64,000 nt of DNA from NCBI RefSeq assembly GCF_011682065.1, contig NZ_VUYU01000019.1, positions 62,001 to 126,000 on the forward strand, in the 5' to 3' direction. The notes under the pieces are model-generated. The model was not told where the DNA came from and searched no databases. It saw only the letters and a program-made list of their open reading frames with translations. Origin of the DNA: Massilia rubra. GTDB taxonomy: Bacteria; Pseudomonadota; Gammaproteobacteria; Burkholderiales; Burkholderiaceae_D. Position numbers and translations under genes: made by a program. This document shows, piece after piece, positions 10,353 to 20,800 of the stretch (within the stretch, counting starts at the first letter, position 1; each line of letters starts with the position of its first letter).

Positions 10353-13300
10353 ATGCGGCGATTTGAATTGAGCGACGGGACTTCGAATAAGTTTTGGGAG
10401 ATCAGCCAGGACGGCAGCGACCTGACTGTTTGCTACGGCAAAATCGGCACCGGCGGCACCACCCAGTGCAAGAACCACGCCGATGCGACCAAGGCCGGCA
10501 CCGCGATGGACAAGCTGATACGCGAAAAAACGGGCAAGGGCTACGCCGAAGTCAACACCGGTGCGCCCGCCAGCGCTACGGTCGCGGCAACGCCGAAGGC
10601 GGTCAAAGCCACCAAGGCGCCCGCTCCCACACTCACCGCGCCGCCGCTATTGCAAACGCCGCCTGCGCCAACGCCAGCGGGCGACAGCGCACCGTGGCTG
10701 GCAGCCGCCGCGTTGATCGACATGCCGGCCGCATTCGCGGCCCAGGCCCTGCCCTCGCGCCGCTTCCCCGGGCGCCAACCGAACGCCGACGCCAACGCCT
10801 GCTGGACGCTGTTCCTGTCGCTGGCGCGCGCCTACGTTCCGGCCGACCCCAAGCACTCGCATAAACAATACCGCGCCGCCGTAACCGAAGCGATGCAGCG
10901 GATCGAGCAGGACCTGCGCAGCGGCTCGGCGCTGTCGGACGCGGTCCTGCTGGCGCTGTCGACGCGCTTCGAAGGCACGCTGGCGCCGGGGCAAGGCGCG
11001 CCCTTCCTCGACTTCCTGGTCGCCGACAAGGGCCTTGCGCATGCCATCGGAGTGCTGCTGCAAATGGAGAAGATGAGTATTCGCGAAGAGCGCAACCGCT
11101 TTACCAGTCATTGGTTCATCAGCGACGAGATCGACCTGTCGTACGAATCGTCGCGCAGCAGTTTCGGCGCGACCGAACTGGCGTTTCGCTCGCATCTGGC
11201 ATGGGCGCCGGAAGTCCTGTGGCAGGAATGCGCGCAACTGCTGCGCGACGGCCTGCCCACCTTGTCCATCTACCGCCAGCCACTGTGCGCCCTGCTGCTG
11301 CCCGAGGAACCGGCGCTGTCGGACGCGCTGATCCTCAAGCTCGCGCAGCATCCCTACAACCCGAGCGGGTGGCTGCGCCTGACTGCGCGCGATCCGGCCA
11401 GCCTGCAAGTGGTGGAGCCATTCGAACCCACCAGATACGACGAGTACGCGCAAAACCTGTTTTACAACATCCCGTCCGTGGTGGCCGCGCTGGTTCTGGA
11501 GCATGGCGTCGACGCAGTCGCGCAGCTCGAACAGGCCGCCGGCGTCGATGCCGCCGGCGATGCACTGGCCTGCATCGGTACGCCGGACGCACTGCGCGCG
11601 CTGGCGAAAGTCTGCAGCGTCACCAAAAAGTCGTTGGGGCGCCTGACGGCAGCAACGCAGCGCTGGCCGTTGGCCGCCATGGCCGCCATATCGGAACTGG
11701 TTGCCAACGACCCGGTCTCTCCACCAGTCTTGCGCTCCACCCTCGCCAGCTTGGTGCTGGAGCATACCGGCGCAGTGCCATTGATCACGCCGTGGATCTC
11801 CGTCCCGGCCGCCCGGCTGTTGGCCGAGATGGCCGGCAAATTCGCGGCGTCGCTCGACAGCGCCGCTGCGGACGAACTGCCAGCAGTGCTGGTCAACCCG
11901 CCGTGGATGGCGCCACCCAAGCCGGCCCCAAAACCGCTGGCGTTGGCAGCGCTGCCGCTGGCGCCCTGCACGCGCTGGACAGAACAGCAACGTCAGCGCC
12001 TGCTCGCCGACCAGCGCTACAACGCCTGGCCATACGACGCAGAGCGCTTCGACGGCCCGCAAGGCACAGCCGCCGCCATTGCGGCGGGCGATGTGGAGGC
12101 CGTGGTCGCGCTGTGGGAGCAATACGCCGATGAGAATCACGACATCGGTGGCTGCGTACACGCCATCGCCGACCTGCCCGCACCGTTCAACGCGGCTGTG
12201 TGGACCGCCATGTCCGCGCACGAGATCAACTCGCCCGGCTACGCCTTCGCCACGCTGGGCGTAGACAGCCTGCCGGCGCTGCTGCTCATGTGCGAGCGCA
12301 ATCCGGTCGACGAGCTGCCGTATGCAATGTACTTCGGCGCCGTCGAGCTGGCGCAACTCATGGCGCGCATCTGCGCCAGCGGCAAGAACAAAGCCGTGCG
12401 CGCCATCGCGCGCGGCTGGCTGCTGGCCAATCCGGAATACGCGGCCTGCGCCCTGATAGCGCCGGCGCTGGGCAAACCCGGCGCGGCGCACACCGCCGCC
12501 GGCGGCCTCCTGCAACTGCTGGCGGCGCGCGGACACCGCGCGATCGTACTCGAGACGGCAAGCCGCTACCAGCAGGATGCGGTCGACGCCGCCGTGATGG
12601 CCGTGCTTGATGAAGACCCGCTCGAGCGCCATCCGGCCAAGGTCGACCCCCTGCCCGCATTCTGGTTGCCGCGCAACTGGAGCCGTCCGCGCCTGGCGGG
12701 CAGCGGCAAGGTGCTGCCCGACAGCGCACTCGATCCGTTCGGCGCCATGCTGCGCTTTCCGCAGGAAGACGGCATCTACGCCGGACTGCAGCAGGTGCGC
12801 GCGGCCTGTACGCCGGCCTCGCTGGCCGACTTTGCGTGGGACCTGTTCCGCGCCTGGCTCGACGCCGGCGCCGACCCGAAAGAAAACTGGGCCTACGGCG
12901 CGCTGCGCGTGTTCGGCAACGACGACGTGGCGCGCAAGTTAACCCCGATGATCCGCGCCTGGCCTGGCGAAAGCCAGCATGCGCGCGCGGTCGCCGGGCT
13001 CGACGTGCTGGCCGCGATCGGCACCGACACCGCCCTCATGCTCCTCAATGGCATTGCGCAAAAGGTCAAGTTCAAGGGTTTGCAGGACAACGCGCGCGAA
13101 AAGATCGGCCAGATCGCCGAAGCGCGCAAGCTGACCACCGAAGAACTGGAAGACCGGCTCGCGCCCGACCTGGGCCTGGACGAACAAGGCACGCTGCTGC
13201 TCGACTTCGGGCCGCGCCGCTTCGTGGTCGGTTTCGACGAAGCGCTCAAGCCATTCGTGCGCGACGAGGATGGCGCGCGCCTGGCCGACCTGCCCAAGCC

Positions 13301-14108
13301 GAAAAAATCCGACGACGCCGGGCTGGCCGAGGCGGCGGTCGAGCGCTACAAGCTGCTCAAGAAGGATGCGCGCACGATCGCCGCCCAGCAGGTGGTACGG
13401 CTGGAAGTGGCCATGTGCGCCCAGCGCCGCTGGGATCCGCAAGTGTTCCTCGACTTCCTGGCGCGCCATCCGCTGCTGCGTCACCTGGTGCAGCGGCTGG
13501 TGTGGGGCGTGTATGAAGTCGACACCGGCGCCAGTCACGGCGGACGCTTGCTCGCCTGCCTGCGCGTCGGCGCCGACGGCGACATGACCGATGCCGCCGA
13601 CGACGCACTCGCGCTGCCGCAAGGCGAGAACATCCGCATCGGCATCCCGCATGCGATCGACCTGCCGGCCGGCGACGCCGCCGCCTTTGCGCAGCTGTTC
13701 GCCGACTATGAGCTGATGCAGCCATTCGCCCAGATCGGACGCGACACCTACGCGCTGAGCGGCGCGGAACTGGGCGCCACCGCGCTGATGCGCTGGAAAG
13801 ACATGGTAGTGCCGACCGGGCGCATGCTGGGCATGGCCAACAAGGGCTGGCGGCGCGGCCGTCCGCTCGACGGCGGCAGCATCCTGGACTTTACCAAGAC
13901 GCTCGGCGCCGACCGCGTGGTTAACCTGCGCTTCGAACCGGGCATCGTCGCCGGCCTGGTGGACGAATTTCCTGAGCAGACCCTCGAGCAGCTCACGATC
14001 GGCTTGCCCGGCACCTGGGGCGGCGTGGACGAACCGGAATCCTTTTCTACGCTCGATGCGATCGCCGCCAGCGAACTGATTCGCGACATGCAGGCGCTGT
14101 GCGCGTGA
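10353..14108 (+). CDS. WGR and DUF4132 protein, YehI-like, copy 4
   Basis: At 1,251 residues this is the longest copy. The WGR domain (about 1-70) carries YGKIGTGG, with Lys where the family name implies Arg. It is followed by the longest linker of the array, a low-complexity Ala/Pro/Thr/Lys stretch at about residues 70-115. The HEAT-like middle includes the family signature VLVNPPWMAP. DUF4132 begins near residue 1020 (AMCAQRRWDP) and contains the insertion TGASHGGRLL shared with copy 6. The start ATG at 10353 follows an AGGACTGAG stretch. The gap to copy 3 is 37 nt and to copy 5 is 35 nt. Cytoplasmic location is expected, since no signal peptide or membrane segment is visible. The function is unknown; see E. 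coli YehI. Confidence 0.93.
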   Translation: MRRFELSDGTSNKFWEISQDGSDLTVCYGKIGTGGTTQCKNHADATKAGTAMDKLIREKTGKGYAEVNTGAPASATVAATPKAVKATKAPAPTLTAPPLLQTPPAPTPAGDSAPWLAAAALIDMPAAFAAQALPSRRFPGRQPNADANACWTLFLSLARAYVPADPKHSHKQYRAAVTEAMQRIEQDLRSGSALSDAVLLALSTRFEGTLAPGQGAPFLDFLVADKGLAHAIGVLLQMEKMSIREERNRFTSHWFISDEIDLSYESSRSSFGATELAFRSHLAWAPEVLWQECAQLLRDGLPTLSIYRQPLCALLLPEEPALSDALILKLAQHPYNPSGWLRLTARDPASLQVVEPFEPTRYDEYAQNLFYNIPSVVAALVLEHGVDAVAQLEQAAGVDAAGDALACIGTPDALRALAKVCSVTKKSLGRLTAATQRWPLAAMAAISELVANDPVSPPVLRSTLASLVLEHTGAVPLITPWISVPAARLLAEMAGKFAASLDSAAADELPAVLVNPPWMAPPKPAPKPLALAALPLAPCTRWTEQQRQRLLADQRYNAWPYDAERFDGPQGTAAAIAAGDVEAVVALWEQYADENHDIGGCVHAIADLPAPFNAAVWTAMSAHEINSPGYAFATLGVDSLPALLLMCERNPVDELPYAMYFGAVELAQLMARICASGKNKAVRAIARGWLLANPEYAACALIAPALGKPGAAHTAAGGLLQLLAARGHRAIVLETASRYQQDAVDAAVMAVLDEDPLERHPAKVDPLPAFWLPRNWSRPRLAGSGKVLPDSALDPFGAMLRFPQEDGIYAGLQQVRAACTPASLADFAWDLFRAWLDAGADPKENWAYGALRVFGNDDVARKLTPMIRAWPGESQHARAVAGLDVLAAIGTDTALMLLNGIAQKVKFKGLQDNAREKIGQIAEARKLTTEELEDRLAPDLGLDEQGTLLLDFGPRRFVVGFDEALKPFVRDEDGARLADLPKPKKSDDAGLAEAAVERYKLLKKDARTIAAQQVVRLEVAMCAQRRWDPQVFLDFLARHPLLRHLVQRLVWGVYEVDTGASHGGRLLACLRVGADGDMTDAADDALALPQGENIRIGIPHAIDLPAGDAAAFAQLFADYELMQPFAQIGRDTYALSGAELGATALMRWKDMVVPTGRMLGMANKGWRRGRPLDGGSILDFTKTLGADRVVNLRFEPGIVAGLVDEFPEQTLEQLTIGLPGTWGGVDEPESFSTLDAIAASELIRDMQALCA

Positions 14109-14143
14109 ACGGTACGGTGGCGCTTCAACTTTGTGGAGACAGA

Positions 14144-17100
14144 ATGCGGCGATTTGAATTGAGCGATGGGACGTCCGACAAATTCTGGCAGATAGGCCAG
14201 GACGACTGCACCGTCAACGTCTGCTACGGCAGGATCGGCAGCGCCGGCACCAGCCAGACCAAGCAACACGCCGATGCAGGCAAAGCGGCGGCGGCGATGG
14301 AAAAACTGATTCGCGAAAAGACCGCCAAGGGTTACGCCGAAACCACTGCAGGCGAGCGCCAGACGCCGCCGGAGCCAGTCGCCCCGGTGGCCACGCCACC
14401 AACGGGCGAGGTTGCGCCATGGCTGGCCGTTGTCCCACTGATCGACCTGCCGCGCACCCTCGCGACCAGGGCCATGGCCTCGCGCCGCTTTCCCGGTACG
14501 CCGCCGAACGCAGACGCGGCGGCCTGCTGGGCGCTGTTCGCCTCGCGCGTGCAGCGCTATGCCGACGTCGACCCCGACAACTCCCCCACAAGCTTCCAGG
14601 ACGCCGTGCGCGAAGCCATCGCCCGCATCAGCGGCAACGTGCGCAGCGGCTCCGCCGCATCCGACCTGGTGCTGCTGGCTATCTCCACCCTGGTCGAAGA
14701 CAAGCTGGCGGCGTCGGATGGCGCTCCGTTCCTCGACTTCCTGGTAGCCGACAAAGGCTTGCCGTATGCGCTGCAGGTATTGATCGACATGGAACGCGTG
14801 AGTATCGAAGAGCGCAATAACCAGTACGGCATGTGCTGGTACATGGGCGAACAAGGAATTGGCTCATATTCACCCTCGAATGACGATTTCGGGTCGACCG
14901 AGCTGGCAATGCGCGCGCACCTGGCGCACGCGCCGCAAGAGATATGGGAGCAGTGCGTCGGCATGATCCGCGCGGTGCTGCCGACATTGCCAGTGCGCCG
15001 CCAGCCGCTGTTCGGCGTGCTGCTGCCCGACCTTCCCGACCTGTCGGACGCGCTGGCCCTCGCGCTCGCGCAGCAGGAAGTCGACACGGCAGCCTGGCTG
15101 CGCCTGAGCGCGAGCGCGCCGGCCGCCTTGCAGGCGCTCGATCCGTTCGTGCCTTCCACCGGCACCTATGCGGTTCACTTCTTTTACAACCTGCCCGCCG
15201 CCGTGGCCACCTTGGTGCAGGAGCGCGGCGTCACGGCGGTCGACTTGCTGAGGGACGGTGCCGGCATCGATGCGACCGGAGAGGCACTGGCCCATATCGG
15301 CACGCCCGACGCGCTGCGTGCCCTGGCGCTGGCCTGCGAGGCGAGCAAGAAGTCGCTCAAGCGCCTGGCGACGGCGGCCAAGCGCTGGCCTTATGCGGCG
15401 CTGGCCGCCCTGTCCGAGCTGGCCGCCGCGAAGCAGGCGCCGGCCGCCGCCAGCGCGGTGCTGGCCGACCTGGTGCTGGACCATGCGGACGCAGTCGTCG
15501 CCGTCAAGCCCTGGCTTTCGCCGCCGGCGGCCTTGCTGCTCGATCTGGTTGGCGCGCGCGTCGCCGCCCCGGCCGACCTGGCCGACCTGGCCGAGCTGCC
15601 GGCGGTGCTGACAAGTCCACCGTGGCTGGCGCAGCCCAAGCCGCACGCCAACGTATTCACGCTCGCGCCGCTGGAGCTGGCGCCGCTGCTACGCTGGACC
15701 GAGGACCAGCGCGAGGATCTGCTCAAGCAAAAGCGCTACAACGCCTGGCCGTACAACTGGAAACGCTATCCCGGCCCCGCCGACGCGGCTGCGGCCATCG
15801 CGGCGGGAGATGTGGCCCGAGTCGTCGCCCTGTGGGAAGCCTATTCGGTCGGCGGCTACGAAATCGGCGGCTGCGTGCACGCGATTGCCGACATGCCGGC
15901 ACCGTTCAACGCTGCCGTGTGGGCCGCCATGTCCAAATACGAGATCAATTCGCCCGGCTACGCCATTGCCACCTTGGGCCTGGCCGGCCTGCCGGCGCTG
16001 GTCGGCATGTGCGAGCGGCGGCCGGCCGACGAACTGCAGTACGCCCGCTACTTCGGCGCGGTCGCACTGGCGGCGCCAGTCGCGCTCGCGTACGCGACCC
16101 TTAAAAGCAAAACGGCGCGCGAGCTGGCGCGCACATGGCTGCTGGCCAATCCGGAGCATGCCGCCTGCGGCCTGATTGCGCTGGCCCTCGGCAAAGCCGG
16201 CGGCGCACGCGACGCCGCTGCACGCGCCCTGCGCCTGCTGGCCGACGGCGGCCACGAAGCGGTGCTGGCCGATGTGGCCAGCCGCTACCAGCGCGGTGAC
16301 GTCGGCGCGGCCTTGCGCGCCCTGCTCGACGAAGATCCGCTCGACCGCCTGCCCGCCAAAATCGGCCCGCTGCCGGCCTTCTGGATGCCACGCAACTGGA
16401 CCCGTCCGCGCCTGACCTGCAACGGCAAGGCCTTGCCCGACGCCGCGCTTGACCCCATCGGCGTTATGCTGCGCTTTCCGCAGACCGACGGGGTGTACCC
16501 CGGCATCGAGCAGTTGCGGCAAGCCTGCACGAGCGCCTCGCTGGCCGATTTTGCCTGGGACCTGTTCACCGCGTGGACTGACGCCGGCGCCGACGCCAAA
16601 GAGAATTGGGCGTTCAGCGCCCTGCGCCTTTTCGGCAACGACGACATTGCGCGCAAGCTCACGCCGCTGATCCGCGCCTGGCCGGGCCAGAGCCAGCACC
16701 AGCGCGCCATTCTCGGCCTCGATATTCTCTGCGAAATCGGTACCGACACCGCGCTGATGCTGCTCAACGGGATCGCCCAAAAGGTCAAGTTCAAGGCCCT
16801 GCAGGACAACGCGCGCGAGAAGATCGGCCAGATCGCCGAGGCCCGCAAGCTGGGCATCGACGAACTGGAAGACCGCCTCGCGCCCGACCTGGGCCTGGAC
16901 GATGACGGCGCCTTGCTGCTCGACTTCGGCCCGCGCCAGTTCCGCGTCGACTTCGACGAAACGCTTAAGCCGTACGTACGCGACGCCGACGGCGCGCGCC
17001 TGGCCGACCTGCCCAAGCCGAAGAAAACCGACGACGCCGCATTGTCCGGTGCGGCGCAAGAGCGCTTCAAGCTGCTCAAGAAGGATGCGCGCACCATCGC

Positions 17101-17809
17101 CGCGCAGCAGGTGCTGCGCCTGGAGCAGGCGATGTGCACGCAGCGGCGCTGGCAGCCGCAGGTCTTCTTCACCTTCCTCGCGGGCCATTCGCTGGTGCGC
17201 CATCTGGTGCAACGTCTGGTGTGGGGCGTGTACGCGGCTGGACCGGGCGGGCATCTGCTCGGGTGCTTCCGCGTCGGGCCCGATGGCATGCTGACCAGCG
17301 CCGCCGACGAAGCATTCGACCTGCCGCAGGATGCAATGATCGGCATCCCGCATGCGCTCGACCTGCCGGCTGCCGAGGCAGGCGCGTTCAGCCAGCTGTT
17401 TGCCGACTATGAACTGCTGCAACCGTTTGCCCAGATCGGGCGTGACACCTACACGCTCACCGAGGTGGAAGCGGGCGCGCTCGCGTTGACGCGCTGGGAC
17501 GCCATGAAGGCACCAACGGGACGCGTGTTTGGCCTGGCAAGCAAAGGCTGGCGTCGCGGCGACCCGCAGGACGGCGGCTGGATTGGCGAGTTTTACAAAC
17601 CACTCGGCGATGGCCGCCTGCTGGAACTGCACCTCGATCCCGGCCTGATCGTCGGCATGCCGGAGCATGATCCGGAACAGCGCTTGAAGGAAGTGCGTGT
17701 CACGCACGGCCAGGCAGTCAACGGCAAAGCGGCTTGCTACCCCTTGTCGACGCTGGGCTCCATCGTCGCCAGTGAACTGATACGCGACATGCAAGAATTG
17801 TGCGCCTGA
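14144..17809 (+). CDS. WGR and DUF4132 protein, YehI-like, copy 5
   Basis: The product has 1,221 residues from the ATG at 14144. An in-frame upstream ATG at 14099 was rejected because it overlaps the end of copy 4, whereas 14144 is preceded by GGAGA (14135-14139) and starts the conserved MRRFELSDG segment. The WGR domain carries YGRIGSAG. The linker is short and Pro-rich (residues about 70-100). The HEAT-like middle contains LTSPPWLAQP, where other copies have NPPW. DUF4132 starts near residue 996 (AMCTQRRWQP) with a shortened insertion (GPGGHLLG). It ends with ASELIRDMQELCA. One copy-specific difference is FRVDFDE in place of the FRVGFDE or FLVGFDE of the others. It is probably in one transcript with its neighbours. 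Confidence 0.93.
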   Translation: MRRFELSDGTSDKFWQIGQDDCTVNVCYGRIGSAGTSQTKQHADAGKAAAAMEKLIREKTAKGYAETTAGERQTPPEPVAPVATPPTGEVAPWLAVVPLIDLPRTLATRAMASRRFPGTPPNADAAACWALFASRVQRYADVDPDNSPTSFQDAVREAIARISGNVRSGSAASDLVLLAISTLVEDKLAASDGAPFLDFLVADKGLPYALQVLIDMERVSIEERNNQYGMCWYMGEQGIGSYSPSNDDFGSTELAMRAHLAHAPQEIWEQCVGMIRAVLPTLPVRRQPLFGVLLPDLPDLSDALALALAQQEVDTAAWLRLSASAPAALQALDPFVPSTGTYAVHFFYNLPAAVATLVQERGVTAVDLLRDGAGIDATGEALAHIGTPDALRALALACEASKKSLKRLATAAKRWPYAALAALSELAAAKQAPAAASAVLADLVLDHADAVVAVKPWLSPPAALLLDLVGARVAAPADLADLAELPAVLTSPPWLAQPKPHANVFTLAPLELAPLLRWTEDQREDLLKQKRYNAWPYNWKRYPGPADAAAAIAAGDVARVVALWEAYSVGGYEIGGCVHAIADMPAPFNAAVWAAMSKYEINSPGYAIATLGLAGLPALVGMCERRPADELQYARYFGAVALAAPVALAYATLKSKTARELARTWLLANPEHAACGLIALALGKAGGARDAAARALRLLADGGHEAVLADVASRYQRGDVGAALRALLDEDPLDRLPAKIGPLPAFWMPRNWTRPRLTCNGKALPDAALDPIGVMLRFPQTDGVYPGIEQLRQACTSASLADFAWDLFTAWTDAGADAKENWAFSALRLFGNDDIARKLTPLIRAWPGQSQHQRAILGLDILCEIGTDTALMLLNGIAQKVKFKALQDNAREKIGQIAEARKLGIDELEDRLAPDLGLDDDGALLLDFGPRQFRVDFDETLKPYVRDADGARLADLPKPKKTDDAALSGAAQERFKLLKKDARTIAAQQVLRLEQAMCTQRRWQPQVFFTFLAGHSLVRHLVQRLVWGVYAAGPGGHLLGCFRVGPDGMLTSAADEAFDLPQDAMIGIPHALDLPAAEAGAFSQLFADYELLQPFAQIGRDTYTLTEVEAGALALTRWDAMKAPTGRVFGLASKGWRRGDPQDGGWIGEFYKPLGDGRLLELHLDPGLIVGMPEHDPEQRLKEVRVTHGQAVNGKAACYPLSTLGSIVASELIRDMQELCA

Positions 17810-17844
17810 GCGGCGCGACCACACTTTTACATTCAGGAAGAACG

Positions 17845-20800
17845 ATGCGGCGATTTGAATTGAGCGATGGCGTTTCCAGCAAATTCTGGGAAGTGAGCCA
17901 GGAAAACAGCGACGTCACCGTCTGCTTCGGCAAGATCGGCACGGCGGGCAAGGTCCAGACCAAGAACCATCCGGATGCCGCCACGGCCGGCGCGGCGATG
18001 GCTAAATTGATACGCGAAAAAACCGGCAAGGGCTATGCCGAAACCTCAACCGGCGCCCCAGTGGCGGCGGTGCCAGTGCCAGTGGCACTGCCACTGGTGG
18101 CTGCGCCTGCGCCCGCAGCGGCAGCACCGGCGCCCGGGTCGGACATGGCGCCCTGGCTGGCCGTCTCGCCGTTGATCGACATGCCGGCCACGGTGATGGC
18201 GCTGGCCCTGCCCTCACGCCGCTTTCCGGGCGCCGCGCGGGCAATCGACGCTGGCACCAGCTGGAACCTGTTCCTGGCCCACGCGCGAAAAAGCGCTCCG
18301 CTCAGTCCCACGCTCTCCTCATCCGGCTGGCGCCCGGCGATGGAGGAAGCGGCGCGGCGCATCGAACACGGGCAGCGCGATGGTTCCGCCGCCTCGAACA
18401 TCGTCCTGCTGGCGCTATCGAGCACCTTCGACGACCTGCTGGCGCCGTCCGATGGCGTGCCCTTCATCGACTTTTTGGTGGCCAGCGAAGGCGTCGCGCA
18501 CGCCCTCGGCGCCATGCTGCAAATGGAACGCATCAGCGTGCGCCAGCAGGGCCTGCGCAACCCCGGCATCTGCATCGACGACAATGCCGAGCAATGGTTT
18601 GCGCCGACCGAAAACGTGTTCGGCAAAACCGAACTGGCGCTGCGCGCCCACCTGGCCCGTGCGCCACAGGATGTGTGGGACGCCTGCGTGCAGCTTGTCC
18701 ATGATGCCCTACCCTCGCTCGCCGAGCACCGGCGGGCGCTGTTCGGCGTGCTGCTGCCCGATGCCGTGGGCCTGTCGGACGCCATCGTCGCCGCCGCCGG
18801 TCCCGACTACCCGACGTCGATGGCGTGGTTGCGCCTGACGGTGCGCAACGCCGCCAGCATGCGCGCGCTCGATACGATCAAGGCGTGCGACGACTTCTAC
18901 CTGTTCACGTGGTACGACAAGCCGGAGATGATTGCGACCGCGATCCAGGACCGTGGCGCCGACGCGGTCGCCGCGCTGCGCGACGGGGCCGGCGTCGACC
19001 TCGCCGCCGACGCCATCGCCAACATCGGCACGCCGGAAGCGATCCGCGCACTGACGTCGATCACCACAAAAAAGGCAATCAAGCGCCTGACGTCGGCGTC
19101 GGCGCGCTGGCCGCTGGCCGCCATCGCCGGCCTGGCCGAATTGATCGCCACCGACAAGCGCGCCCCCGGCGCCGCGCGCTCGGTGCTGGCCGTACTGGTT
19201 CCGCAACACCTGGCTGCATTGCCCGCATTGACGCCATGGCTGTCGGCAGCGGCGGTCAAGGTGCTGGATGGCCTTGCCGGGCGCCTGGAAGCGCCGGCCG
19301 ACACGGCGGACACCAGCGACTTGCCCTCGGTGCTGGCCAACCCGCCGTGGCTGGCGCGCGCGAAAAGCGCGAGCAAAGCGCTGCTGCTCGCGCCCCTGCC
19401 GCTGGCGCCGGTCGAACGCTGGAGCGACGCCGAACGCCAGCGCGTGCTGCGCGAACGGCGCCTCATTATCTATACATACGGGGGAACAGGATTCAAAACG
19501 CCGAACGACGCCAGCGCGATCGCTGCCGGCGATGTGGCGGGCGTGGTGGCGCGCTGGGAAGCTTACCGGCAAACCGGTCACGATATGGCAAACAGCGTAC
19601 ATGCCATCGTAAAGCTGCCGCCGCCGTTTAATGCGGCCGTGTGGAGCGCCATGGCGAAGTACGATATCAACTCGCCCGGCCACGCCATCGGCAGCATGGG
19701 GATCGACGCCCTTGGCGGCCTGGTGGTGATGTGCGAGCGCCGCCCTGCCGAGGAATTGAAGTATGCGATGTACTTCGGCGCTGTCGAACTGGCGGCGCCG
19801 GTGGCGCGCGCGCTGGCGGTGCTCAAGTCCAAACCGGCGCGCGACATGGCGCGCAAATGGCTGCTGGCCAATCCGGAGCATGCCGCCTGCGGCCTGATCG
19901 CCCCGGCACTCGGCAAGGCCGGCGCCGCGCGCGATGCCGCCGCCAGCGCACTGCGCCTGCTGGCAGCGCACGGCCACGAAGCCATATTGGTCGGGGTGGC
20001 CGGCCGCTACGGCCAGGAGGCCGTCAACGCCGCCATGCGCGCCATGCTGGACGAAGATCCGCTCGACCGCTTCCCGTCCAACATCGCCGCGCTGCCGGCG
20101 TTCTGGATGCCGCGCAGCTGGGCGCGCCCGCACCTGGCCGCCAATGGCAAGCCACTGCCCGACGAGGTGCTCGACCTGATCGGCGTCATGCTGCGATTTC
20201 CCCAGGCCGATGGTGTCTACGCCGGTATCGATCAAGTACGGCAAGCGTGCACGCCGGACTCCCTGAGCCGGTTCGCGTGGGATTTGTTCAGCGCCTGGGC
20301 CGACGCCGGTGGCGACTCCAAGAACAACTGGGCCTTCACGGTCTTGGGCCTGTTCGGCGGCGACGATTGCGCGCGCAAGCTCACGCCGCTGATCCGCGCG
20401 TGGCCGGGCGAAAGCCAGAACGCGCGGGCCATTGCCGGTCTCGATATCCTGGCGGCGATCGGCACCGACCTTGCCTTGATGCTGCTCAATGGGATTGCGC
20501 AGAAGGTCAAGTTCAAGGCGCTTCAGGAAAACGCGCGCGACAAGATCGGCCAGATCGCCGAAGCGCGCAATCTCAGCACCGACGAACTGGAAGACCGGCT
20601 GACGCCCGACCTGGGCCTCGATGACGACGGCGCCCTGCTGCTCGATTTTGGCCCACGCCAGTTCCGCGTCGGCTTCGACGAAGCGCTCAAGCCTTGCGTG
20701 CGTGACGCGAACGGCATGCGCCTGGCGGACCTGCCCAAGCCGAACAAGAGCGACGACGCCGCCCTGTCGGCGGCGGCGACCGAGCGTTTCAAGGGGCTCA

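Noticed and set aside
14099-14143. Upstream in-frame ATGs for copy 5 (and likewise at 17800 for copy 6 and 21551 for copy 7)
   Set aside because: The added residues are unrelated between copies, and the start at the conserved MRRFEL segment is shared by all, with a ribosome-binding site for copies 5 and 6.
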